From: Galbibacter pacificus
GTDB lineage: Bacteria > Bacteroidota > Bacteroidia > Flavobacteriales > Flavobacteriaceae
Reading direction: 5' to 3'
Assembly: GCF_029603165.1 (NCBI RefSeq)
Contig: NZ_JAQSVC010000001.1
Span: 868,001 to 932,000, forward strand
Length of the DNA: 64,000 nucleotides
Made by a program: the position numbers and the translations under genes. A model generated the notes under the pieces. That model had not been told where the DNA came from, ran no database searches, and saw nothing but the letters and a program-made list of their open reading frames with translations. Positions 25,970 through 37,231 of the stretch are shown in pieces (positions within the stretch are counted from its first letter, which is position 1; every line of letters begins with the position of its first letter).

Positions 25970-25996
25970 CCTACAAGGTTGTTAAAACCTTACAGG
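25970..25996. repeat. Short palindrome CCTACAAGGTT/AACCTTACAGG
   Basis: AAGGTT (25975-25980) pairs with AACCTT (25986-25991), with flanking CCT and AGG that can extend the stem across mismatches. It lies between OsmC and DUF3820. Similar palindromes with ACCTT and AAGGT are common in flavobacterial spacers. Confidence 0.45.
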
Positions 25997-26071
25997 AAGT
26001 ATAGGTTCAACAAAATAACTAAGCTTAAATTTTTAAAAAACCATTAACAAACCCAAACCCAAAAAGATCCA

Positions 26072-26293
26072 ATGAATATCGAGCCAAACAAAGCGTTTTT
26101 ATTAAAATTGGCACACGCAAAAATGCCGTTCGGGAAATATAAAGACCGCTATTTGGTAGATATCCCAGAAGCATATTATGTATGGTTCAAGCAAAAAGGC
26201 TTTCCAAAGGGGGAATTGGGGCAACAGTTAGAGGCCATGCACGAAATTAAAATTAGCGGACTCGAAGGTTTGATACGAAAGATAAGGACGTAA
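26072..26293 (+). CDS. DUF3820 family protein
   Basis: The 73-residue protein matches DUF3820, a small family of unknown function. Diagnostic features are MPFGKYKDRYLVDIPEAYYVWF and KGFPKGELG. Length is normal for the family. A gene-free stretch with two palindromic repeats lies upstream, and the pyrG promoter lies downstream. Confidence 0.88.
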   Translation: MNIEPNKAFLLKLAHAKMPFGKYKDRYLVDIPEAYYVWFKQKGFPKGELGQQLEAMHEIKISGLEGLIRKIRT

Positions 26294-26376
26294 CAAAATT
26301 TTTCACAGCCCCTATTTTTCACAGCTATTTTCATAAAATCAAAAGAGGAGAAAACCGTTTTTTTAATTCTTATTTG

Positions 26377-26384
26377 TATTTTTG
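26377..26384 (+). promoter_or_regulatory. TAnnTTTG promoter element before pyrG
   Basis: TATTTTTG would start a message with about 50 nt of leader before the ATG at 26442. No TTG lies at the expected -33 distance. The leader holds a small CCTG/CAGG stem; I see no riboswitch. Confidence 0.5.
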
Positions 26385-26441
26385 CCGCGTTATTTCAACA
26401 ACCTGTTTATATGCAGGCAAAAATCAATTAAGTAAAGATAA

Positions 26442-28058
<1,617 letters not shown>

Positions 28059-28162
28059 TGCCAGTTTGGCATGAAAGGAAGATTTGGGCACATCTTTGTA
28101 TGTTTTATGGCATCATGGAAGTTGCCCTTCTTTTAAAAGCAACTTATTTTAATAATAACTAA

Positions 28163-30043
28163 ATGGAACAAAAGAAATTTGACATTAACTCCATACTTGG
28201 ATTTGTGCTTATAGGCGTAATTTTAATTTGGGTAATGTACAATAACCAGCCTACCGAAGAAGAAATACAAGCTGAAAAGGCCAAACAGGAACAGGTTGAA
28301 AAAGCAAAAGAAACAGAAAAAAACGCGGCAATGATAGAACAGGTCCCTGCTGTTGATTTAAAAGATTCTACCGCTCTTTCTCAATATAAAAGTACCTTGG
28401 GAGCTTTTGCCTATTCTGCTTCATTGCCATCGGCTACCGATAATTCTACTACTTTCGAGAATGAATTGGTCCGTTTTAAAATAAGCAACAAAGGGGGGCA
28501 GATTGTAGAAGCTGTTTTAAAGAATTATAAAACGTTCGATTCCATTCCCGTGTATTTAATTAAAGACGGAAATGCATCCTTCAACCTAAATTTTAATACT
28601 AACGATAACAGGACATTAAATACCCAAGATTTATATTTTGAACCTACTTTGACAAAAAATGGAGAGAATCAAGTACTTTCCATGAAGTTGAAGACCGGTA
28701 GCAATAAGTACCTTGAATACCGTTACGAGTTAAAACCAAATGAATATCTGGTAGATTTTACCATCCGCTCGCAAGGATTAAACGGGGTGATTAACAGTTC
28801 GCAGCCAATAACCCTTGATTGGAAACTAAAAGGAATACGCCATAGCCGAAGCATTAAGTACGAAAACCGATATACTCGCTTGACATACGAACACGATGGT
28901 GATACCGGAAAATTATCACCGGGAGGAGAAGACGATGAAAGCGAGAAAAATATCAGTTGGATTTCATACAGGCAACACTTTTTTAGTTCTATCCTGGTTA
29001 ATCCCAATGCCTTTTCTGATGCTTCGTTTACTTCAGAACAATTATTTGAAGATGAAAGCCCTGAAGAAAAATATGTAAAACTTTATACCACTTCAACACC
29101 TTTGGAATTAAAGGGAGGGGAATTAAATTATAATTTACATTGGTATTACGGACCCACGGACGCAAGGATTTTTAAGCAATATAAAGATTTAAACCTATCA
29201 GATTCCATTCCTTTTGGTTGGGGGATTTTCGGTTTTATCAATAAACATGTGTTTACGCCTTTGTACGACTTCCTGAGTTCGGTATTTCCTTATGGTATTG
29301 CCATTATTATAATGACCATTATTGTAAGGTTGGCGTTGTCTCCGGTAACATACAAGTCGTATTTATCGCAGGCCAAGATGAAGGTTATTAAGCCTGAGGT
29401 GAATGAAATTGCGCAGAAGTACAAAGACAATCCAATGAAGCGCCAACAGGAAACCATGAAACTTTACAGCAAGGCAGGAGTGAGCCCAATGAGCGGTTGT
29501 ATACCGGGGCTTCTGCAAATTCCTGTTTTCTATGCGTTGTTTATGTTTTTTCCAACAGCTATTATGTTGCGGCAAAAATCGTTTCTTTGGGCAAACGACC
29601 TTTCATCATACGATATTATATACAAGTTCCCGGAAGGGTTCAGTATTCCGTTCTACGGAGACCATGTTAGTTTGTTCCCGATTTTGGCCTCTATTGCCAT
29701 ATTTTTCTATATGAAAATGACAACCGGGCAACAACAGGCCATGCAACAGCCAGCCCAGGAAGGAATGCCCGATATGGGAAGCATTATGAAAGTAATGATA
29801 TACATTTCTCCCGTAATGATGTTGTTCTTCTTTAACAATTATGCCAGTGGGTTGAGTTTGTACTATTTTATTTCAAACTTGATTACCATTGTGATAATGC
29901 TCGTGATTAAGAAATATATTATTGATGATGAAAAAATCCATGAAAAAATTCAGGAGAATAAGAAAAAGCCTAAAAAAGAAAGTCGTTTCCAGAGGAAGAT
30001 GAGGGAAATGATGGAGCAGGCAGAATCTCAGAAAAAGAAATAA
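28163..30043 (+). CDS. yidC: Membrane protein insertase YidC
   Basis: The 626-residue insertase has an N-terminal helix (about 9-26), a large periplasmic beta domain (about 85-360) and the conserved five-helix core. The core is seen from PLYDFLSSVFPYGIAIIIMT onward, with LSPVTYKSYLSQAKM and SPMSGCIPGLLQIPVFYALF. A basic C-terminal tail (residues 585-626), as in ribosome-binding forms, ends the chain. It inserts proteins with or without Sec. The bidirectional terminator at 30065-30101 follows. Confidence 0.96.
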   Translation: MEQKKFDINSILGFVLIGVILIWVMYNNQPTEEEIQAEKAKQEQVEKAKETEKNAAMIEQVPAVDLKDSTALSQYKSTLGAFAYSASLPSATDNSTTFENELVRFKISNKGGQIVEAVLKNYKTFDSIPVYLIKDGNASFNLNFNTNDNRTLNTQDLYFEPTLTKNGENQVLSMKLKTGSNKYLEYRYELKPNEYLVDFTIRSQGLNGVINSSQPITLDWKLKGIRHSRSIKYENRYTRLTYEHDGDTGKLSPGGEDDESEKNISWISYRQHFFSSILVNPNAFSDASFTSEQLFEDESPEEKYVKLYTTSTPLELKGGELNYNLHWYYGPTDARIFKQYKDLNLSDSIPFGWGIFGFINKHVFTPLYDFLSSVFPYGIAIIIMTIIVRLALSPVTYKSYLSQAKMKVIKPEVNEIAQKYKDNPMKRQQETMKLYSKAGVSPMSGCIPGLLQIPVFYALFMFFPTAIMLRQKSFLWANDLSSYDIIYKFPEGFSIPFYGDHVSLFPILASIAIFFYMKMTTGQQQAMQQPAQEGMPDMGSIMKVMIYISPVMMLFFFNNYASGLSLYYFISNLITIVIMLVIKKYIIDDEKIHEKIQENKKKPKKESRFQRKMREMMEQAESQKKK

Positions 30044-30064
30044 ATATATTATATATAATGCAAC

Positions 30065-30101
30065 AAAAAGCGGCAAACTGTATACAGTTTTGCCGCTTTT
30101 T
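30065..30101. terminator. Bidirectional terminator between yidC and the fasciclin gene
   Basis: AAAAAGCGGCAAA-CTGTA and TACAGTTTTGCCGCTTTTT form a long stem (one bulge) with an A run before and a T run after, so it works in both directions between the convergent genes. Confidence 0.92.
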
Positions 30102-30121
30102 GTTTAGTGAATTGTTTAATA

Positions 30122-31081
30122 TTATTCGTATTCCAGAACCTTGTCTATTACATGGGCAATCCCGTTCCAGGCCACATAATCGGTTTTGGCCATTGTTGCT
30201 TTACCGCCTATATTATCGGTTATGGTAACGTTGCTACCGGTATTTGTGGTAATATTTGTGCCTTGCCAAGTTTTAAGTTCTCCATTGTCTTGAAATTTGG
30301 TTGCAGAAAAAACATTTCCGTCCAACACATGGTATTTTACGGTTTCTTCAAGCTTTTCCACCGTAATGGTACCCATGGCCAAAAAAGCGGCTTCATTGGG
30401 TACAAATAGAGTTAAATCGGCAGTTGGATCGTTTAACTTGGTATAAATATCGCTATTTATTGCTTGAGAAGCATCATAGAGATTGGTAAATGCCGGGTCT
30501 ACTTTTATAAAGGTAGCCAAGGTATTTGGTTTTATTACAGCATCAACCTCATGGATAACCCCATTTGTAATTTCAATATCTGCTTTGGTAACCAATATGC
30601 CATCATTAATTATAAATGCATCATTGGGTTTGGATACAAACAAGTCTATGTTGGCTTGAGACGAAAATTCCTTCGCCTGGGTTTTGTTGTAGCCTTCAGC
30701 AATAGCATTAATCATTTTTTCCTTGCCAAGAAGCATATGGTTTAAAATAATTTGCGTTAACGTATTGGTTGGGATATTAATTACGCTGTTAATCTTATTA
30801 GCTTCCAAATATTCGGTAAAAGCCTCGTTGTTCGGGGCAAAAAAAGTATACGAACCAGCTCCGTCTACATTCAGGGCATCTTGGTACCCTATCTGGTTGA
30901 TGGCTTCCACTAGAATACTGTAATCGGAATCGTTTTTTAAATAAGTATACAGGCTAACAGATTCTTCCGGAAGTTCTGTTTCCGGGTTATCTTCTGAAGA
31001 AGAATTGCTACATGCAATTAATGAGCATGAAAAGATTAGCAAAAGCATAATTGCTTTTAATGGTAGGTTTTGTTTATTCAT
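30122..31081 (-). CDS. Lipoprotein with two fasciclin (FAS1) domains
   Basis: The 319-residue product has a lipoprotein signal with the SLIAC lipobox near residue 24 and an acidic serine-rich linker. Two FAS1 domains follow (about 40-180 and 185-318). Each shows the family's YTFFAPNNEAF or LTLFVPNEAAF segment and the C-terminal NGVIHEVDAV or NGIAHVIDKVL motif. FAS1 domains mediate adhesion at the cell surface. The ligand is unknown. Confidence 0.92.
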   Translation of the reverse strand: MNKQNLPLKAIMLLLIFSCSLIACSNSSSEDNPETELPEESVSLYTYLKNDSDYSILVEAINQIGYQDALNVDGAGSYTFFAPNNEAFTEYLEANKINSVINIPTNTLTQIILNHMLLGKEKMINAIAEGYNKTQAKEFSSQANIDLFVSKPNDAFIINDGILVTKADIEITNGVIHEVDAVIKPNTLATFIKVDPAFTNLYDASQAINSDIYTKLNDPTADLTLFVPNEAAFLAMGTITVEKLEETVKYHVLDGNVFSATKFQDNGELKTWQGTNITTNTGSNVTITDNIGGKATMAKTDYVAWNGIAHVIDKVLEYE

Positions 31082-31216
31082 GATTTGTAAAATTTGGTGC
31101 AGTAAATATATAGTTTTTATTAATTCATTTTAAGAATATACAAAATGAATGTTGTAATCTCACTATTTTTGAAAGTACTTCCATGCATATCCGACAAAGC
31201 TATCCAACGAATTTTG

Positions 31217-31224
31217 TAATTTTG
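31217..31224 (+). promoter_or_regulatory. TAnnTTTG promoter element before mnmA
   Basis: TAATTTTG lies 23 bases before the ATG at 31247 and would give a leader of about 18 nt. No TTG lies at the right -33 distance. Confidence 0.45.
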
Positions 31225-31246
31225 CATAAGATTTCAATTAATTATC

Positions 31247-32434
31247 ATGAAGCGAGTTATTGTAGGCTTATCGGGGGGAGTAGATTCCAGTGTTACGGCA
31301 TACCTGTTAAAAGAACAAGGATATGAAGTAATTGGATTGTTCATGAAAAACTGGCATGATGATTCCGTGACCATTTCCAATGAATGTCCTTGGCTGGAAG
31401 ATAGCAATGATGCATTGATGGTCGCCGAAAAATTGGGCATACCTTTTCAAACTGTAGACTTAAGCGAACAGTACAAAGAACGTATTGTTGATTATATGTT
31501 TAATGAATATGAAAGAGGGCGGACACCAAACCCTGACGTACTATGTAACCGTGAAATTAAATTTGATGTTTTTTTAAAAATTGCCCTTGACCTAGGTGCC
31601 GATTATGTGGCAACGGGGCATTATTGCCGAAAAGAGACTGTTGAAATAAATGGAAAACCAGTACATAGGCTTTTGGCGGGGGTAGACCCTAATAAGGACC
31701 AGTCTTATTTTTTGTGCCAGCTTTCTCAAGAACAATTGAGCAGGACATTATTTCCCATAGGGGAACTTACCAAACCGGAAGTACGTAAAATAGCTTCTGA
31801 AAACAATTTAATTACCGCAGAAAAGAAAGATTCGCAAGGACTTTGCTTTATCGGGAAAGTACGATTGCCCGATTTTCTTCAGCAAAAATTAAAGCCGAAA
31901 GAAGGACAAATTATCGAGGTTGCTCCCGAAAAGGTATTGGAAAAGCGTATTGTTCCCGCTTTTCACTCAAAAAAAGAAGAATTGGAATTTAATGCGCAAA
32001 AGGTTAATTACAGCACTGCCGATGGAAAAGTAGTTGGCAAGCACCAAGGGGCACATTATTTTACCAAAGGGCAACGCAAAGGATTGGCAGTTGGGGGAAC
32101 GCCCGAACCTTTGTTTGTTATTGAAACCGATGTAGATGAAAATGTAATTTATACGGGGCAAGGGAAAAATCACCCCGGATTGTATAGAAAAGCCTTGTTT
32201 GTTACCAACGACGAATTGCATTGGGTGCGTGAGGACCTAGCTTTAAAGGTAGATGACACCATCGAAGTAATGGCACGTATACGTTACAGGCAACCCTTAC
32301 AAAAAGCAACGCTTTATAAAGTTGATAGCGGACTGTATGTAGATTTTGAACAAGCTCAAAGTGCCATCACCGAAGGCCAGTTTGTAGCATTTTATCTTGG
32401 TGAAGAATTAATTGGATCAGGGGTTATTAGTTAA
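31247..32434 (+). CDS. mnmA: tRNA-specific 2-thiouridylase MnmA
   Basis: The 395-residue enzyme thiolates uridine 34 in tRNAs for Lys, Glu and Gln. It has the PP-loop SGGVDS (9-14) and both catalytic cysteines: C100 (LCNREIKFD) and C200 (GLCFIGKVR). The central and C-terminal domains have [14 protein letters not shown] and [12 protein letters not shown]. It is slightly longer than the E. coli enzyme. It acts in the same wobble-base pathway as MnmD in this window, though they are about 24 kb apart. Confidence 0.96.
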   Translation: MKRVIVGLSGGVDSSVTAYLLKEQGYEVIGLFMKNWHDDSVTISNECPWLEDSNDALMVAEKLGIPFQTVDLSEQYKERIVDYMFNEYERGRTPNPDVLCNREIKFDVFLKIALDLGADYVATGHYCRKETVEINGKPVHRLLAGVDPNKDQSYFLCQLSQEQLSRTLFPIGELTKPEVRKIASENNLITAEKKDSQGLCFIGKVRLPDFLQQKLKPKEGQIIEVAPEKVLEKRIVPAFHSKKEELEFNAQKVNYSTADGKVVGKHQGAHYFTKGQRKGLAVGGTPEPLFVIETDVDENVIYTGQGKNHPGLYRKALFVTNDELHWVREDLALKVDDTIEVMARIRYRQPLQKATLYKVDSGLYVDFEQAQSAITEGQFVAFYLGEELIGSGVIS

Positions 32435-32575
32435 TTTCAAGTTCAGAGTTTATGGTTGTTGTGCTATTACGTAGCTATGCTGGCACCAGTGGCTAGCCTA
32501 ATAACAATTAACAATTTCTTTAACCTCTAATCGCTTTTCTCTGGTCCCTTTTTCCATCTAAAAACAAAACTTTTC
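32435..32575. other. Short gene-free spacer with repeat remnants
   Basis: The spacer contains TTACGTAGCTATG (32467-32479), which is the inverse of a 13-mer at 16619-16631, and the imperfect palindrome GCTGGCACCAGTGGCTAGC just after it. No gene is seen. Confidence 0.45.
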
Positions 32576-32583
32576 TATCTTTG
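32576..32583 (+). promoter_or_regulatory. TAnnTTTG element three bases before the nitronate monooxygenase start
   Basis: TATCTTTG ends at 32583 and the ATG is at 32587. As with guaA, this spacing implies a leaderless or nearly leaderless message. No TTG is present at the -33 distance. Confidence 0.4.
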
Positions 32584-32586
32584 GAT

Positions 32587-33528
32587 ATGCAAAACAGGAT
32601 TTCCGAGTTATTTAATATAAAATACCCCATTGTTCAGGCCGGAATGGTATGGGCAAGTGGGTGGCGTTTGGCTTCGGCGGCTTCCAATGCAGGTATTTTA
32701 GGGATTATTGGTGCAGGTTCTATGTACCCCGAAGTACTGCGGGAACATATTCAAAAATGTAAAAAGGTCACAAATAAACCTTTTGGGGTCAATGTTCCCA
32801 TGTTATATCCAGATATCGATAAAGTAATGGAAATCATTATAGGAGAAGGTGTAAAAATAGTGTTTACCTCGGCGGGAAATCCAAAAACATGGACCTCTCA
32901 TTTAAAGTCGTATGGAATTACAGTTGTGCATGTGGTAAGTAGCGTCAAATTTGCCTTAAAGGCTCAAGAAGCAGGCGTAGATGCCATTGTGGCCGAAGGT
33001 TTTGAGGCCGGTGGACACAATGGAAGGGACGAAACCACAACGCTTGCATTAATTCCAATAGTAAAAGAGAAAATTTCCATCCCGATAATTGCCGCAGGCG
33101 GTATTGCAACTGGTAAGGGAATGTTGGCCGCTATGGTACTTGGTGCCGATGGCGTTCAGGTCGGGAGCAGGTTTGTAGCAAGCGAGGAGGCGTCTTCGCA
33201 TGTTAATTTTAAACAGATGGTAGTAAATGCTAAAGAAGGCGACACAAAACTTACCTTGAAGGAATTGGCCCCTGTACGGTTGCTGAAAAATAAATTTTTT
33301 GAAGACATACAGTCGCTTTACGCTAAAGGAACAAATAAAGACGAACTGGCAATTTTATTGGGGAAAGGACGTGCCAAAAAGGGAATGTTTGAAGGTGATT
33401 TGGAAGAGGGGGAATTGGAAATAGGGCAAATAAGCGGACTAATTCACGATATTTTACCCGTAGCTACCATTGTGAAAAATATAATAACCGAATTTGATGC
33501 GGCCAAGAAAGAAGTAACAGGCTTTTGA
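32587..33528 (+). CDS. Nitronate monooxygenase family (2-nitropropane dioxygenase-like) flavoprotein
   Basis: The 313-residue TIM-barrel flavoprotein resembles NMO/FabK-type enzymes. Early IKYPIVQAGMVWASG, then AEGFEAGGHNGRDE (with the catalytic-site GGH), IIAAGGIATG and GADGVQVGSRFVAS (FMN phosphate site) are conserved. Members oxidise nitronates or act as enoyl reductases; the EAGGHNG block fits NMO better. A TTG two codons earlier is part of the promoter element, so the ATG is chosen. It stands alone. Confidence 0.87.
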   Translation: MQNRISELFNIKYPIVQAGMVWASGWRLASAASNAGILGIIGAGSMYPEVLREHIQKCKKVTNKPFGVNVPMLYPDIDKVMEIIIGEGVKIVFTSAGNPKTWTSHLKSYGITVVHVVSSVKFALKAQEAGVDAIVAEGFEAGGHNGRDETTTLALIPIVKEKISIPIIAAGGIATGKGMLAAMVLGADGVQVGSRFVASEEASSHVNFKQMVVNAKEGDTKLTLKELAPVRLLKNKFFEDIQSLYAKGTNKDELAILLGKGRAKKGMFEGDLEEGELEIGQISGLIHDILPVATIVKNIITEFDAAKKEVTGF

Positions 33529-33535
33529 GAGGCTG

Positions 33536-33778
33536 TTATTTCTTTTTCTTCTCTGGCATTGGTCCGCGTAAATGTATAATCAACCCATTTAAAAAATTCC
33601 GTAAAATCTGGTCGCCACACTCCATATATTTCGGGTGGTCTTCTTTTCTAAAAAAAGCGCCCAATTCACTTTTGCTTATTCTAAAGTCTACCAATGCCAA
33701 AATGTTTACTATATCTTCGTCGCGTAATTTGTGCGCAACACGGAGTTTCTTAAAAATATCGTTGTTTGATAATGCCAT
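33536..33778 (-). CDS. DUF1456 (YehS-like) half-length protein
   Basis: The 80-residue helical protein matches one repeat of DUF1456: NDIFKKLRVAHKLRDEDIVNI, the FRISKSELGAFFRKEDHP segment, and NFLNGLIIHLRG. E. coli YehS carries two such repeats in about 150 residues, so this is the single-repeat form. The basic tail EKKKK ends the chain. It converges with the NMO gene with only 7 bp between stops. Function unknown. Confidence 0.8.
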   Translation of the reverse strand: MALSNNDIFKKLRVAHKLRDEDIVNILALVDFRISKSELGAFFRKEDHPKYMECGDQILRNFLNGLIIHLRGPMPEKKKK

Positions 33779-33956
33779 GGTACAAAGGTACGCATTGTTT
33801 ATAGCTTTTTTGAAATTATTATTGGTATGTCATTTCAAATTTTCAGTTAAGGTAAAATAACAAGGTTTGAAGCCGGTTTTACAATATTCTTCAAGAGGAT
33901 GTTTACCCAACTTCTATTTTCTTGTAGTTTGTATGCATAAATCCATTAAAAATAAA

Positions 33957-33980
33957 ACGCCCCGAAATTTTTCGGGGCGC
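33957..33980 (-). terminator. Terminator of the fad gene cluster
   Basis: A perfect 10-bp stem, CGCCCCGAAA (33958-33967) with TTTCGGGGCG (33970-33979), is followed by a TTTTATTTT tail on the minus strand. It lies about 48 bp beyond the fadE-like stop. Confidence 0.85.
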
Positions 33981-34027
33981 CTTTAAAACAACTAAATCCT
34001 AAAACTTAAAATTTCAAATGATATTGC

Positions 34028-35818
34028 CTAGAAGCAATATTTATTTTCTGCCGATACTTTTTCAGCTATTGTATTCCTTAGCGTCACTATATTTGGCAGG
34101 TTCGCATATTTTGTAAAGCGTTTTAAGCCCATCAACATCATGCGTTGTTCATCGCCTTCGGTAAAGGAAGCAATGCCTTCTTTTCCTTTTGAATTGATTT
34201 TTTCAACGGCATGGAACAGATTTAGCTTTGCCATGGCTATTTGTTCTTTCTGGTTTTCTTTGCCAAAACGTTTGGCATTTTTCTCGGTTCTTAAAATAGC
34301 CGATTCGGCCATGTAGATTTCAATTAGAATATCTGAAGCCGCCATTAAAAGCTGTTGATGTTCTTCCAGTTCGGGACCATACTTTTGTACTCCGGCTCCG
34401 GCAATCATTAAAAATGCTTTTTTGAGCTTACCGATAATTTCCTTTTCTTCGGCAAATAGTTCAGAATAATCAGGAGTATCAAAATCAGGGATTCCCATCA
34501 ATTCATCTTTAACGGCCATGGCAGGTCCCAATAAGTCAACATGGCCTTTCATGGCTTTTTTAATCAACATTCCTACGGAAAGCATGCGGTTAATTTCGTT
34601 GGTACCTTCGTAAATCCTTGAAATTCGGGCATCCCTCCATGCAGATTCCATTGGGGTATCTGCCGAAAAGCCCATTCCGCCAAGAATTTGAATACCTTCA
34701 TCGGTACAATTTTGACAATCTTCTGAAGCGGCCACTTTTAAAATGGAACATTCAATGGCATATTCTTCAACACCTTTTAATTCGGCTTCTTGGTGTGAAT
34801 CTCCTTCCGATTGACGGATTTCAATCCTGTTTTCAATATCTTTTGCAGCCCGGTACACGGCAGATTCTCCAACATATGCCGCAGTTGCCATTTCGGCAAT
34901 TTTAGATTTTATGGCTCCAAATTGACTAATGGGGGTTTTAAACTGAACCCGGTCGGTGGCATATTTTACAGCTTCGGTTATTACTCTTCGTTGTGCATCC
35001 AAGCAGGCCCCAGCCAGTTTAATACGGCCAACGTTTAAGGCATTCATGGCTATTTTAAATCCATTTCCCCTTTCTGAAAGCATATTTTCAACAGGAACTT
35101 TGGTATCGCTAAAGAAAACTTGGCGGGTAGAGGAGGAGTGGATTCCTAGTTTGTGTTCTTCCTCGCCAAAAGTGATTCCGTTTGAAGAATCGTTTTCAAC
35201 AATGAAACCCGTTATATATTTATCATCTTTTATACGAGCAAAAACAATGAACAAATTTGCAAAACCGGCATTGGAAATCCACATTTTTTGCCCACTTATA
35301 AGGTAGTGCTTTCCGTCCTCAGAAAGGACGGCTTTGGTTTTTCCACTGTTGGCATCCGATCCGGCTCCCGGCTCTGTCAAGCAATAGGCACCGAACCATT
35401 CGCCAGTGGCCAATTTCGGTACATATTTTTTCTTTTGTTCCTCTGTTCCATAAAGTAAAATGGGCATGGTACCAATTCCGGTATGGGCGCCAAAAGCAGT
35501 TGCGAGCGATCCGGTTGCTCCCGAAATATAATCGCATACCAACATGGTAGTTACAAAGCCCATTCCCAGTCCGTCGTATTCTTCGGGGACTGCAATTCCC
35601 AAAAGTCCCATTTCTCCGGCCTTGCGCATTATTTCTTCGGTAAAGGCATAATCCTTTTCCTCGAAGCGTTTTTTATTAGGCCATACTTCGCGATCTACAA
35701 ATTCTTTTACAGAATCGCGCATCATTTTTTGCTCTTCGGTTAAATCTTCCGGTGTAAAAATATCTTCAGCCTTTGTTTCTTTTATCAAAAACTGACCACC
35801 TCGTGTTATGTTTTTCAT
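34028..35818 (-). CDS. fadE: Acyl-CoA dehydrogenase (FadE-like)
   Basis: From the ATG at 35818 the product is 596 residues. It carries the usual ACAD helical N-domain, a middle beta domain (YCLTEPGAGSDANSGKT, ISGQKMWISNAGFA) and a C-domain with the catalytic-glutamate region IYEGTNEINRML. An extra C-terminal block of about 170 residues is typical of the B. subtilis FadE type. It performs the first oxidation of acyl-CoA, with FAD. A TTG start at 35842 would read into the palindromic repeat upstream and is rejected. Together with the two upstream genes it forms a fadN-fadA-fadE order. Confidence 0.93.
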   Translation of the reverse strand: MKNITRGGQFLIKETKAEDIFTPEDLTEEQKMMRDSVKEFVDREVWPNKKRFEEKDYAFTEEIMRKAGEMGLLGIAVPEEYDGLGMGFVTTMLVCDYISGATGSLATAFGAHTGIGTMPILLYGTEEQKKKYVPKLATGEWFGAYCLTEPGAGSDANSGKTKAVLSEDGKHYLISGQKMWISNAGFANLFIVFARIKDDKYITGFIVENDSSNGITFGEEEHKLGIHSSSTRQVFFSDTKVPVENMLSERGNGFKIAMNALNVGRIKLAGACLDAQRRVITEAVKYATDRVQFKTPISQFGAIKSKIAEMATAAYVGESAVYRAAKDIENRIEIRQSEGDSHQEAELKGVEEYAIECSILKVAASEDCQNCTDEGIQILGGMGFSADTPMESAWRDARISRIYEGTNEINRMLSVGMLIKKAMKGHVDLLGPAMAVKDELMGIPDFDTPDYSELFAEEKEIIGKLKKAFLMIAGAGVQKYGPELEEHQQLLMAASDILIEIYMAESAILRTEKNAKRFGKENQKEQIAMAKLNLFHAVEKINSKGKEGIASFTEGDEQRMMLMGLKRFTKYANLPNIVTLRNTIAEKVSAENKYCF

Positions 35819-35821
35819 ATC

Positions 35822-35936
35822 AGCCCCCTCTAACTCCCCCAAGGGGGAGGATTTTTCCTATGAGGAGTCAATAGGATTTTTATGGTTTGTAATTCTTTAG
35901 TTTTCTATAATACTTTCCCTGTTAAGGAGGGGATTT
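35822..35936. repeat. Palindromic intergenic repeat, copy 1
   Basis: The left end AGCCCCCTCTAACTCCCCC contains the stem CTCCCCC-aa-GGGGGAG (35834-35849). The right end CTGTTAAGGAGGGGATTT is a degraded match to the right end of copy 2. The element fills the space between the fadE-like start and the fadA-like stop. Confidence 0.75.
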
Positions 35937-37119
35937 AATTCAAAAATTCGTATACCCCTGCGGCCCCTTGTCCTGTACCGACGCACATGGTAACAATGCC
36001 ATATTTGTTTTTGCGTTTCCGCATTTCGTCAAACAGTTGAACGGATAGTTTTGCTCCCGTGCATCCCAATGGATGTCCTAAAGCAATAGCGCCACCATTT
36101 ACGTTTACAATGTCTGGATTTAATCCTGTTTCCCTAATTACAGCCAACGATTGCGAAGCAAAAGCTTCGTTAAGTTCTACCAAATCGATTTGATCTAATT
36201 TCATCCCTGCTTGCTCCAATGCCTTTGGAATGGCTTTTATGGGACCGATGCCCATAATTCTCGGTGGAACTCCGACTGCGGCATAGGAAACCAGTCGTGC
36301 AATGGGTTCCAGGTTGAGTTCTTTCACCATTTTTTCGCTCATTACCAATGTAAAAGCGGCACCGTCGCTCATTTGAGATGAATTTCCTGCGGTAACGCTT
36401 CCTCCTTGTGCAAATACGGGTCGGAGTTTTCCCAAAACTTCAATTGAAGTATCGCTACGTGGGCCTTCATCTGTATCGACCGTATAAGATTTGGTAGCTT
36501 TTTTTCCTTTTCCGTCTACATATACCTGCTCAATGTTAATAGGTACAACTTGGTCTTTAAAGCGCCCTTCTTTGATTGCTTTTAATGCTTTTTGATGCGA
36601 ATTGTAAGCAAATTCATCTTGATCTTCGCGGGATACTTTGTACTGTTCGGCTACGGCCTCGGCTGTAAGTCCCATGCCCCAATAATAATCTTCATGACCG
36701 TTTTTTGCCAGTTGATAGTCGGGTACGGGTTTATATCCTCCCATAGGGATGTAGCTCATGCTCTCGGCACCACCCGCGATGATGCAGTCGGCCATTCCCG
36801 ATTGTATCTTGGCAGTGGCAATACCAATGGTTTCAAGTCCCGAAGCACAATAACGGTTTACGGTTACGCCCGGAACATCTTCAATTTTAAGTCCCATAAG
36901 CGAAATCAACCTTCCTACGTTTAATCCTTGTTCGGCCTCTGGCATGGCATTTCCCACAATAACGTCGTCTATGCGCAATTTGTCTAGTTGCGGTACTTCA
37001 TTTAGCATGTACTGAATGGTTTCGGCAGCTAGTTCATCCGGTCTTTTAAATCGGAACAACCCGCGGGGAGCTTTCCCAACGGCTGTTCTGTATGCTTTTA
37101 CGATATATGCTGTTTTCAT
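35935..37119 (-). CDS. fadA: Acetyl-CoA acyltransferase (3-ketoacyl-CoA thiolase, FadA-like)
   Basis: The 394-residue thiolase has the acylation cysteine in [12 protein letters not shown] (near residue 91), a catalytic histidine in [16 protein letters not shown] (near 350) and the second cysteine in [12 protein letters not shown] (near 380). It cleaves 3-ketoacyl-CoA to acetyl-CoA. It lies between the fadN- and fadE-like genes, each gap filled by a palindromic repeat. The gene symbol is by context and family; a biosynthetic thiolase is less likely here. Confidence 0.93.
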   Translation of the reverse strand: MKTAYIVKAYRTAVGKAPRGLFRFKRPDELAAETIQYMLNEVPQLDKLRIDDVIVGNAMPEAEQGLNVGRLISLMGLKIEDVPGVTVNRYCASGLETIGIATAKIQSGMADCIIAGGAESMSYIPMGGYKPVPDYQLAKNGHEDYYWGMGLTAEAVAEQYKVSREDQDEFAYNSHQKALKAIKEGRFKDQVVPINIEQVYVDGKGKKATKSYTVDTDEGPRSDTSIEVLGKLRPVFAQGGSVTAGNSSQMSDGAAFTLVMSEKMVKELNLEPIARLVSYAAVGVPPRIMGIGPIKAIPKALEQAGMKLDQIDLVELNEAFASQSLAVIRETGLNPDIVNVNGGAIALGHPLGCTGAKLSVQLFDEMRKRKNKYGIVTMCVGTGQGAAGVYEFLN

Positions 37120-37123
37120 AATA

Positions 37124-37231
37124 GGCCCCCTCTAACTCCCCCGAGGGGGAGGATTATTATGGGGTTATTTTTATAGATTATACATTGTTTTATTATTTTA
37201 CTCCTCCCCTTAGGGGAGACTGGGTGGGGCT
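37124..37231. repeat. Palindromic intergenic repeat, copy 2
   Basis: Left end GGCCCCCTCTAACTCCCCC with the stem CTCCCCC-ga-GGGGGAG (37136-37151); right end with CTCCCC-tta-GGGGAG (37204-37218) and GACTGGGTGGGGC. The outer ends are also complementary (GGCCCC and GGGGC). It fills the whole fadA-fadN gap. The left end is nearly identical to copy 1. Confidence 0.85.

Noticed and set aside
35819-35842. TTG start adding eight residues to the acyl-CoA dehydrogenase
   Set aside because: Those residues are encoded by the palindromic repeat; the ATG at 35818 gives the expected N-terminus.
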